DNA of 64,000 nt from Endotrypanum monterogeii (lineage: Eukaryota > Euglenozoa > Kinetoplastea > Trypanosomatida > Trypanosomatidae), in the NCBI GenBank assembly GCA_000333855.2, contig CM007318.1:729159-793158 (forward strand), in the 5' to 3' direction. The first letter of the stretch is position 1. Each line of letters begins with the position of its first letter. Shown here in pieces: positions 43,201-53,000 of this stretch. The notes beneath the pieces are model-generated. The model was not told the origin of the DNA and searched no databases. It saw only the letters and a list, made by a program, of their open reading frames with translations. The translations under genes and the position numbers were made by a program.

Positions 43201-46200
43201 TCACACATGTCGATCATCCACTATATCCTCCACCTCGTCAATGGACGTCGGAATTCGTGAGAGGTCTACGCGACACACAACCGGGTTATCTCTGCCGCTC
43301 TCCTTCGACTCCTCAGGTGTCAGGGTCGGATATGGATTACTGGGAAAGCGCGAGCTCACAAATGGATCCTCCACGTCAATAAACATACGAAATCTTGCCA
43401 TTTCTTTCGCCTTGAATCCCCGATCAAGGTGGTGGGTGATCACAAGGCACCTGCTCGGGTCAACGTGGATTTTCTCGGCGGCCCTAATATACAGATCCAG
43501 GTGAGGCTGTCCCTTGATCTTCCAGTCGTGTGCCTCCTCGCCGTCGATAGAGGCCACACAAAGACGCGCCAGCTGCGGGTTCAGGGAAAGCAATTGCCTA
43601 AGCGCTCGGTTATAGGAGACGACTGCCAAAGCCACACCATTCTCTACCAGGCCCCGTAGCAGCTGAAACAGACCGGCATTGACGTGCGGTGGCGACGTGA
43701 ATATCATCTCCGTCATTTCAGCCAACTTGGCATTCGCCAACCCATGCCGCGTTTCCACAATTTCAGCGTCTTCCGGGGTGCCCAACTCCAAGTTCACGCC
43801 TCGACTTCGCAAAATCTCGTTGATGCCACTGAACGCAATCTCCCCATCTTCCTGTTGATAGACAACTTTCTCGATGAACTCCTCTGGTGTGAGGGAGGGG
43901 ATGGGTCTATTATGCAGCACCCGGTAAGTATAAAAAAGTGTTTCCAACGTTTTGTGCCACGACCGGTAGCTGTACTCGAGTAGATTGTCAAACAGGCAGT
44001 CGGAGAGAAGCACCACACCGTCAAATTGGGCGACTTGACTCTGACTAATACGTGGAATGACAAAGTGGGTACTGTCTGGTTGCAGTCCAAAAGCCGTGTG
44101 AAGGTGGATGCGCTGTCCAGGAACACCGTGAATAAATCGTAGACTCTTTCCAGAAAGGAGGTCATAGATGATGTTCTTGCGATCCACAGAAACCCGCAGC
44201 ACGGCCCCTCGCCACTTGATCGTGAAGGAATACCGCTCGACTCTGGCTGGAAGAATGGGATTGACCTGAAGACCCTTGTGCGACAGACGAACCCCACCAC
44301 AGCCGAACATAAGCCCCGGCAGCGTTGCCGCCATGGCGCTAAAGTGAAGACCACCCTCAGCAGAGTAGATAATGTTGTCGAGGTCGATATTGGCCAAGGA
44401 ACGCAAGAGGGGCATGGGCTGTGAGAAGTTCAACCGTGCGCGGCAGAGAGCGTGCACCATCACAAACAGAGACTCGGGCGAATCAAAGGTGCAAAGCGGA
44501 AGATAATACTCAAAGTTCTGGAGAAAGTCGCGCTGGTCAAACTCGTCTGGGTAGAGCAACATGCCCAGAAGCACCTCCGGCACGTCGATCAGCTTGCGCC
44601 GATATATGTGAATAGGGTGGTAGTTCAGGTGAAGCGGATGCGTCGCCCGCTCTTCACCCCACTCCATCAAGGTATCAAAGCTGTCGTGCACCATGTATAC
44701 ACCCAGTCGTTCGTGGCGCTGCGGCAGCATAATGCCATCTCCGACAGCCTGCAGCTCTGCCATTTCATGCCGAGTCATTCCTAGTGAGGCGAAGGCGTTG
44801 TTTAGCTGCTCCTCCGTGAGGTGCCTGCGCTGACGGTCAAGGAACGAAAAGGCGGAAGCAATGTGACGCCGCGCCGAGATGTTCACATAAAAATTGCCGG
44901 AAGCGTTGCTATTGTATTCGTCCGTCCCGGCGATATTATCGAGACGAAAGACGGTGTGATCATCATGCCACTCACCGCACTGCGGCCATATCCGAGCTGA
45001 TTCCATCATGAGCTCGAGCAGCAGCAGCCGATCCTCGGCGGATACGTTCTCCGCTGCCTCGTCATAGAGAGCAATAAGGTACCCAATCTCCGCGTTGACG
45101 TGAAACCGAGCGTTGCTCACGTTTGCAGCGTGTGTGGAGTGTACACCACTGATCGTCTTGAGTGGAAACACAGCGCCGCGGTTCATGGCGAGAACGCGCG
45201 CATACTTTCGCGACTGCGGTAACATGTGATAAACACTTTTTAGGAGCAGCAGGCACGCTTCCGGTTGAATGAGGAGATAATACAACCCGTAATAGATGTA
45301 CTCGGACAAGCTGAACTGTAGCCCGTCGCCGGCGGCTGAGAGCCCCGAGCGGGAGAGACCACCCTCAAGACCTTGGCTGACCATGAACATGCGAAATGCG
45401 TTGTACACAAAGGGCAGTGAGCTCCGGCTAGGGCACAGCTCGTCCAGCAGCTTAACATCTGCGTCAAACGTCTTCCAGAATGGTGCCAGCGCCAATCTCT
45501 GTTCCGCTATCATCTCCTGAATACTCGGCAAGACTCGCGAGCGTTTCTCTACACCATCGCGCTTGTGGGAAGCGCGGAACGTCAGCACAATGCTATCTGG
45601 AATTGTATCGGGCGTCAGGGGCATGATGAACCGCTTTTTGATCACGTACGACTTCTGGGTCTTATCGGGGCAATGAAAGCTTCTATAGGTCCAGGAGCTG
45701 GGTTGCAGATATGTGCCGCTGGCACCGCTCTCCCGTACGCCGTTGCCGTTATCTTTGCTTTCGGTGTTGCTGTAGCTGCTCCCGGCGTCTCGCGCGCCGC
45801 TTCCACCACCAGCGCTCATGTTATACCGGTCGCGTGAGAACGGGGAGGTCGAACCATTGTCCGCATCTGAGTTCCACGGTGTACACTCAACTTCGCCATG
45901 TAGCGATCGACAGGCGTCACCGTAGTGCACCACGCACTCCACCTCCGTTAGCGTCAACACGCCTTTGTTTGACGTCAGTGAAGACTGGTGTACTTGGTCC
46001 ATGCTGTTGTGGGAAATGGACCAGCAACCTTGGTCGACGGAGAACAGCACGACAATCTCAACGCGATAATTGAGATCGCCATGCGACCAAGGCATCACGT
46101 GTGACGAGAGCAGCGGCGAAGCCCCCTCAGACGTGCTATCACCACTGCGGCTTTGTGCCGGATACGAGCTCATGACACCGTTGCAGTTGCCTGCGTTACT

Positions 46201-46752
46201 GTCACTGCATACCGACACAGACGAGTTCATGGAACGGAATCGGAAGTCGCTGTAGCATACTTGCGCACCCCACACACTCAGGTCGCTGCGACCAACTGTG
46301 CGCACGTAGTTCGTGTTAAAGATGAGACCTCCATCCGAGCTCATGACATCTGAGCAGCAGCACCGGTACGCACCGTCGTCGAGGTTAAGCTTTCGCTCCG
46401 GAATGGAAGACAATGTGCCTGACTCGCCGTCCACCATCAAGTTAAGCTCCACTGTGGAGATGCTTGCTCCCACTTGATTGGTGTGGGGAATGCCCTTGAA
46501 AGCTGAGGTCTCCATCGGCTCTTCATGATACACACCGTTCATGAGAACCTCCGTCCTGAAGCCAACTGTTTCGATCTCGCTGAGATGTCGCAAACCCAAA
46601 TTACCGTTGGTGCTGTACATCACACTATCAATAACACTGTTCGAGACGAAGGCGGAAGCCTCGGAGCTCTGCACCACATTTCTTCCCTCGAGAAGAAACA
46701 ACGGCTTCTTGGGAACCTCGTAGTCCCGCGCTAGAAAAGGATTGACAGTCAT
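43201..46752 (-). CDS. GH65 disaccharide-phosphorylase-like protein fused to a degenerate HAD domain
   Basis: The frame opens at 46797 with GTG; the first ATG is at 46752, giving 1183 residues. An N-terminal beta-sandwich carries GH65 phrases (STNGNLGLRHLSE and NGVYHEEP). The (alpha/alpha)6 barrel follows with NRGAVFPLKTISG and IAGTDEYNSNASGNFYVN, where Glu 612 fits the general acid of kojibiose and trehalose phosphorylases. The last ~275 residues (from about 908) resemble beta-phosphoglucomutase: FDGVVLLSD, a long helical cap, VVSYNRALRQLL and GQPHLDLYIRAAEKI. The closing acidic motif reads LVITHHLDRG, where mutases have Asp or Glu, and the first motif lacks the usual DxD. Phosphorylases of this family release a glucose 1-phosphate that beta-phosphoglucomutase uses, so the fusion has metabolic sense, but this mutase part may be inactive. 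The substrate is unknown. No signal peptide follows the chosen start. Confidence 0.85.
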   Translation of the reverse strand: MTVNPFLARDYEVPKKPLFLLEGRNVVQSSEASAFVSNSVIDSVMYSTNGNLGLRHLSEIETVGFRTEVLMNGVYHEEPMETSAFKGIPHTNQVGASISTVELNLMVDGESGTLSSIPERKLNLDDGAYRCCCSDVMSSDGGLIFNTNYVRTVGRSDLSVWGAQVCYSDFRFRSMNSSVSVCSDSNAGNCNGVMSSYPAQSRSGDSTSEGASPLLSSHVMPWSHGDLNYRVEIVVLFSVDQGCWSISHNSMDQVHQSSLTSNKGVLTLTEVECVVHYGDACRSLHGEVECTPWNSDADNGSTSPFSRDRYNMSAGGGSGARDAGSSYSNTESKDNGNGVRESGASGTYLQPSSWTYRSFHCPDKTQKSYVIKKRFIMPLTPDTIPDSIVLTFRASHKRDGVEKRSRVLPSIQEMIAEQRLALAPFWKTFDADVKLLDELCPSRSSLPFVYNAFRMFMVSQGLEGGLSRSGLSAAGDGLQFSLSEYIYYGLYYLLIQPEACLLLLKSVYHMLPQSRKYARVLAMNRGAVFPLKTISGVHSTHAANVSNARFHVNAEIGYLIALYDEAAENVSAEDRLLLLELMMESARIWPQCGEWHDDHTVFRLDNIAGTDEYNSNASGNFYVNISARRHIASAFSFLDRQRRHLTEEQLNNAFASLGMTRHEMAELQAVGDGIMLPQRHERLGVYMVHDSFDTLMEWGEERATHPLHLNYHPIHIYRRKLIDVPEVLLGMLLYPDEFDQRDFLQNFEYYLPLCTFDSPESLFVMVHALCRARLNFSQPMPLLRSLANIDLDNIIYSAEGGLHFSAMAATLPGLMFGCGGVRLSHKGLQVNPILPARVERYSFTIKWRGAVLRVSVDRKNIIYDLLSGKSLRFIHGVPGQRIHLHTAFGLQPDSTHFVIPRISQSQVAQFDGVVLLSDCLFDNLLEYSYRSWHKTLETLFYTYRVLHNRPIPSLTPEEFIEKVVYQQEDGEIAFSGINEILRSRGVNLELGTPEDAEIVETRHGLANAKLAEMTEMIFTSPPHVNAGLFQLLRGLVENGVALAVVSYNRALRQLLSLNPQLARLCVASIDGEEAHDWKIKGQPHLDLYIRAAEKIHVDPSRCLVITHHLDRGFKAKEMARFRMFIDVEDPFVSSRFPSNPYPTLTPEESKESGRDNPVVCRVDLSRIPTSIDEVEDIVDDRHV

Positions 46753-46797
46753 GAGAGTGGGGCGAGACGGCGAAAAGAAAAAAAAAAGGTAGTGCAC

Positions 46798-46820
46798 CTA
46801 TATGTCAGAAGAAACTGAAG
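46798..46820 (-). promoter_or_regulatory. Candidate spliced-leader acceptor for the GH65-like mRNA
   Basis: The T tract just before the ATG has no AG between it and the start. The nearest upstream AG in the transcribed sense is at 46798-46799 (atatag), after the pyrimidine-rich run tttcttct. This would exclude most of the non-ATG extension and supports the ATG at 46752. Confidence 0.35.
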
Positions 46821-47230
46821 TAAAGACTTGATGTAACCGGGAAATCATCCCAGGGAATACGCTCTACGACAACAAAAAACTTAAAATATCAGAAGTGTGT
46901 GTTCCTCCAAGCAACAACGCCCTACACCCTTCCCCTCCCCCTCTCTCGCGCACACACCCAAAAGAAAAAAGGGGAAAAATTCAAACTATCTACCGGATGC
47001 TCGGCGACTCACAGAAATGATAACGAGAGCAACGATGTTGTCTGTCAACCAGAGTTGATATACGCCCAGCGAGTGAAAAAAGAAAAATGGGAAGAGAAAG
47101 GATGAATGAAAAATGGAAGGATGAGAAAGTGCTAGAAAAAAAAGAAATTGCAGATTGTGTTGGTCACAGGAAAAAAACGAGGAGACGGGAGGATAAACCG
47201 AAATTCAAGAAGACATACGCATACAATTAT

Positions 47231-47307
47231 GTATCTATATAAATATATATATACGCATGCATATATATGTATAAATATATTTATTCATGAATATATATAT
47301 ATATATA
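47231..47307. repeat. Imperfect TA-rich block
   Basis: An alternating TA-rich stretch of about 77 bp with interruptions such as gcatgc, ending in an uninterrupted TA run. Confidence 0.75.
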
Positions 47308-49358
47308 GTCTCCGAAAGTCCCCTCCAACCTAGAAAAATAATAATAAAAGTAATCACTCAAAAGACCAGATCGGGATGTTGTATGGGTAACTGGGGCACC
47401 GATCTGAAGAAGCAGATGAGAGAAAAAAAATGGAAGGAAGCCAACTCAGCTAAGGCTCTACGTGTTCTCTTAATAATAAAACGAGGGATATATATATATA
47501 TATATATAGGTATGAAGGTGTGCGTGTGTATCCTTCACCCAGGATTGTTTATCCGCACCCTCGTTATGGGCAGACTGCTGCACGAGAAAAACAAATTGCG
47601 AAGAGGGAGGGCTAAAAAGAAAAGGGGGGGGTGAGAGAGCAAGCAAGGAGAAGTACCGCTGAACAAAGTCTGGTAACACCCAGATTTTCTTTCTTGGCGA
47701 CTGCCTACGCTACGTGACAAGGAAACAAAAGGACAAACCACCGACCAGCATACATGAAATGCACATGCAGACAAACTTGCAAAACAAAGAAAAAAGGAAG
47801 GACAGTCACCGGCCCAATCAAACTTTATCGTTTCAAAAATTGCTAACCTGAATGAAAAATGTGGAAAAAACATACGGGAAAAAAAAGTGTCAAGTCAACG
47901 TCTGAAAAGAGAAGAAAAGAATGAACACACGAAGGCTTTTAGCAACAACACGAACGGCAAAAAAAAAAAATGAACTAGTGAGGATGACAGTACGGCGAAG
48001 AGGGACGGTGTTTAACCTCTTGCAGTAACTTTCCCTAGTTCTTCTTCTGTATCGGGCTTACTCTCTCGCCGACAAGTATTAGATATTCGATTTCCCTTTG
48101 ATCTTCCTTTCCTCAACCTGAAAGAGGATGAGACGAAAAGCCTTTTTTTGTGTGTTTGTTTTGCTATGATTTGTATGTGAACAAAAGCGCTTCGATTTTT
48201 TTTGTTTCTTAGACCCCGTTTGTTCGGTCCTTTAGGGGTGTGTAGGTGTGCTTCGCGGCAAACAGGTTCTCGAAACCCGCAACAGGGAAAAATGTGTGTG
48301 TGTGTGTGTGTGTGTGCAGCCGAAAGGTTCAAATGGCTCCGAATACCCGATGAAAAAGTATGAATAAAAAAAGCCGAAGCGCGTTTTCGTTTTGTTTAGT
48401 TTTTGTTTCTTTTATTCCCTGACCCACTCCCGTCCCGTACTGTCCAACGTATAAAAAATGAAATGGTTTTTTTTTTAAATCAATGGCACATTCAAAATAT
48501 GTTTTTCTCGTGTTTGCAAGGAGATGGAGAACGAGCTTTATAGGTGTTTTTCGTCCTTGAAAAATAGGCCGTGGAAGAGGAGGACAGCTGTGAGGATATC
48601 TAGACCAGTACAACACTCTTATACACCAAAAGAAAGAGAGGGCCAGAGACGTCACTATGGAGACAGACGGCTCGCACACCCTTTCTTGCTAAGCTCTTCA
48701 AATTGCCAAAACAGGAGATAGGAAGCGACGCAGTAGGGGAGGCTAGTGTTAGAGACTTTTTTTCTAGAAAGCGACTAGCCCTAATTATCAATGCGAGCGA
48801 GCGCGAGCGGAGCTGATCTATGCTGCTGCGTCCTCTACCCAACAGCGTCTGTCAATCTAATCAGATAAGGATCCTAGAAAATAGTTTTCTGTGGTATTCC
48901 TTTCCATCTAGAAAGCTAGAAGTGTGTACTCAATGATCGGTATGGTGACCGTGGAAGAAAAACAAGTTGGTGAGGAGAAGCGATCAGTAGACGAAAGAGA
49001 AAGAAAGTGTAAACCAAAATCGACTTGCGAGTTCTTCAAATACACTTCATGTTCCGCACTTCTCCAGAAGCTTACCAGCCTACCCGCTCACTCGCTCACA
49101 TCCCCTTCCCGGATGGAAGCACCAGTACTTGAGAACAACGCCTGAAGTGTATCAAGTGTCAGAGTTCACGCCAAGGCCCTTGGTGCGTAAAACAACTGAA
49201 AACTAAGAAGTCGTCCGCAGACAAGGCCAGTAATATTCTTATAATCTTTCTCTGTTATTCCCACGTACTTGAACTCTCCTGCATGTTTGGATACGCTCTC
49301 TTCGTAGAAAACAAGCAAGGAGGAAAAACAGCCCCACCCCCCACACACACGCACATTT

Positions 49359-49388
49359 ATATTATATATATATATATATATATAATAT
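49359..49388. repeat. TA microsatellite with ATATTA/TAATAT arms (perfect inverted repeat)
   Basis: A TA run bounded by atatta and taatat; the 30-bp tract is self-complementary. It is about 640 bp past the kelch stop codon. Confidence 0.8.
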
Positions 49389-50026
49389 GTATGCCCTCAG
49401 AGATACTGGAAAAAAAAAAACATAAACATGAACTTGGTTTAGGAAATAGGATACAAAAAAAAAATCTAAACATATTACACGTTGTGTATTCAGGTCAGAG
49501 ATGGAATAGGAGAGAGAAACAAGGCGACACTGCTGCTCACTCTTCGCCACCTTGGTACATCACCACGGATTGTGACAAAAAAAAAAGGACGTGAGGAGGG
49601 AAGGGCAAAAAGAACAAGCAACAGAAACGAGTGAGCTGCCGTCGAGCATGCAGGAGTAACGGATTCATTCATGCATATTTTTTTACGCGTCTCGCTAGCT
49701 CTCTTTCACTTTTCCGTGAGCAAATCCAATCTGGTGAAAAATCGACTCTGTTCGCATTGCTGGAACGTCCATCTCATCAAGTCAACACAAAACCTCTTTC
49801 ACGAACAGGCGCTACCACTGGTATGCTACCCCTCACCTGCTCATATGATTCTTTGACAAAGCACACACACACACACACACACACCAATATGGTTTTTGAA
49901 AAGAAAACGAGAGAGGATACCCGGCACCACCACAATCCACCGACAACTACACCGTAAGTCAAGCTCGATGTACAAAGGCAGAGTGACAAGAAAAAAAAAG
50001 GGAGAAAGGTCTCCGATGCCTCTGTG

Positions 50027-53000
50027 TTATTCTCCTTTCGATGGTTTCGATCGAAGTCGCTCACGGGCCTGCATCAGATGCAACTCTCCGGGGGTGTAGA
50101 AGCTGTGCTTTGCTCCCTCCTTGCGCATGACATGGCGCGCAGTTTGCAACCTAAGCGACTGAGACGCTGTCGAGGTGAGATAGTGCTCTGACGAGCGAGT
50201 ATCTCTCGTCACCCGACGTCCAGTGGAGGAGCGCGAGCGTGAGGCCGTTGACTCGGTTGTAACACCCCCAAATCCAGTCATTGAGGGGGCCACGAGCTCT
50301 GCGTTCGCACGAGACGAGCCCACCACCATTCCCACGGGTGGTGAAACACCCACAATATTGCCTCGGTGAGTGGAAATGTAAGGTGGACCAGCAACCATCG
50401 TTCCAGGAGGGACGATCCGTTTCTCGACTGGACGACCAAAGTAGAAATAGTCCTCATCAACGTCTGCCCAAGCGTGTTGCGCGTCAATTGTCCCCTTATC
50501 AGATTGCTCGTTAGTGGTCAACGATACGGGTAGAGCATCCGGTGCCACGCGAGAAAGGTACTCGGCGTTCACAACAAAGTTACCCCTGGTAATGCTTGTA
50601 ACCGGGTCGCGACCGGAAGCCTCGTCGCCGATGCTGCTGCCGGCCCCTACAGTATCAACTCTTCCCTCACTCCTTCGCCGTTGGGGAGAATGGCACAGCT
50701 GGGAGAGCTCCTTTATTGTCGATCGCCGACGTACCAGTGGCGCATTGACTGCAGAAAGTGGCCCAGTCTCTGTGCGACCCCTCTCCCTCACCTCTACAGG
50801 CATCACCACCTTGGGTACAGCGCTCAGCGTTATGACAGGTGAGGCAATCACTCGGGAGATGGCACCGCCTGTCTGTGTTGAGCTCACTGTGGGTGCCCAG
50901 GGCCCCGTTGCAATCGGGGCAGCCGCACCACCGCGGACCAGGGTTGTGGTGCTGGTATTTGGCACCGTAGGTGCATCAGGGTACACTGGATGCACTTCGA
51001 CAGCGGCCGAAGCTCCCCCGCCTGTGGGTAGGGCAGCAGCAGGCTCGGCCTGTACCCGAACGTACTGCAGAAGTGCATCATTCGGAACAAGAGGCACGCC
51101 TATTGGACCGTCATCGATTGGGCGGGAATTCTTCCTGTGCCACCATTCCTCAACATCGTGACGCTTTTCCTGAACGGATGAAGAAAGCGGCATCAACCTC
51201 ACCGCGTCACCTGAGCTGACGTCAGCGGTGCCGTGCGGCGCTCCTGTCGGAATCCGGCAGCCGTAAGAAGGGGACAAGTGCCCCTCAGTACCTCCCGAGG
51301 CAGGAAACGGGGACTGTGAGACGACGGCGGATGTCGTGTTTGGGTGCGCCGTCGCCGCCGAGGTGAGCGATTTTGTCTGCGAGGCCCGCTGGACTACCGA
51401 CTTGGCCCCCTCTCCTTCTCGTGCCGTTTTCTTGTGTTTGGGTTGTGGGTTTGGCGGCCTCACAAAAACGGAAAGAGGACGTGGACGAGGTGGCCGTGCG
51501 CCGGCCTTCGAGAGGAAGCCCGCCGTAACACGCTGCGCCACTCCTGTCAGAACCTTCCAGAGGCGGTTGTACAAGTCGACGGCCCTCACATCCTGCGGCG
51601 CGCCGTTGGGGTCGTTGCTATCCCACTCGTTCAGCCGAATAAGAGTCACTTTCTCTTTGAGCCTCTGCAGTAAATCTCTCACCTCAAGAATGGGGCGCAG
51701 CGCGCTCAGTCGCAGTGTATGCCCCCGCGCTGCGGAGGCGTCCGCCTGCGCAGTGGATAAAGTCTTTGCACTATGGTTGCGATGTGAACCATCCCTGACG
51801 GCATCGCCAGAATTCGATCCTCCTGTGGTGACATGAATCTGCTGCGTGTTCTCGAAACCTGCACTGGAGGCCGGCGCCGCTGCTTTGGACGCTGAAGTTT
51901 CCCCTACGGGCACCACTATGACCGCCCCTTTCGTATTCAAGCCGACACCCAGTGCTGGCGATCCTGACGACGACGACGAGGAGGACGACGAGGACCGCGA
52001 CGACGACGATCCTGAAGAAGAGGAGCTTGTCCTCGATGGAGATGCGTGGGGAACCACAGTAGGCCCGGATGTCGATGTGAGTGCTGCAGGCACGTTGGAG
52101 GCTTCTATCGCCGGAGGCAAGAGTGGTCCCGGAGTGGTGTCGGTGGTCGCCTTGGTATCCCCCGCTGATGGCACGGAATGATCTTGAGAGTGGTGCACTT
52201 CCACAGCCCCGTGGACGAGCACCGTGTGAAAGTCAAGGGCTGCTTTGCGCACCTTCTCAGCGACCGCCGCCGTCACTTTTCGCAGCTGGTTTGAGTGCTG
52301 AATAATGATGTCGCGCGGCCCTGGTGCGTGCGCCATGCCGGCTGTCGAGACAGAGACAGCCTCGGGGCTGACTTCGGGGCCCGCACTGACTAGCGAGTCA
52401 CCCTGTGGGGCGCCTGCCGGCAAGAGAACAGGTGGTACTGGTAACAGCGGCGTAATAAGATTCGTTGGCGCCAGTGAAGGTACTTGCAGAAGCGGCGGAG
52501 CGTGGTTCCCCAGAGAAGGTGCCTGAGGTTGCACGAGTTGGATGGACGAAGGATCGTTGATGACCTCCTGGGTTTGCGGAAGCGATATAGGTGCTGGTGG
52601 AGCACCGGAGCTGGTCGCCACTCCTGCTTCGCAATATCGTCGCAACTGGTCGGCGCACCTCTCCACCATACTAGCGCGGTCCAGCAGATCACTCCATTCC
52701 CCGTCCATCATGTGTAGAACAGCTTTGTTCTCATCGGCGTGGTATCCACCCCCAAGGGAGCGAGAACGAAGAGAAGGACTTTGCCGGACACCCTGTACTG
52801 CATCTTTGCCGGGCACAGCCGCCGATGACGTGCGCCTCCGACTCGATGTTCGCTGTGTCCTCGGTTCTGACTGACCAGGAGCTCTCACGGCGGCACGAGC
52901 CCGCTGGTGCTCTTGCCGCTTTTCATTTCGCACTTCCTCCACACACCAGATTTTGTCGTGTCGGTTTTTCTCTACAACTTCCGTAAGCAGCCGCATCACT

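Larger units (their letters stand above)
46753..50026. other. 3.3-kb spacer downstream of the kelch gene
   Basis: No gene seen. TA-rich tracts lie at about 47231-47307 and 47488-47508, a perfect TA inverted repeat at 49359-49388, a GT tract at about 48293-48315 and a CA tract at about 49861-49884. Frames up to ~115 codons are repeat-driven. Confidence 0.55.

Noticed and set aside
48326..48345. Possible tRNA T-arm (ggttcaaatggctcc)
   Set aside because: No matching acceptor, D or anticodon arms could be laid out around it.
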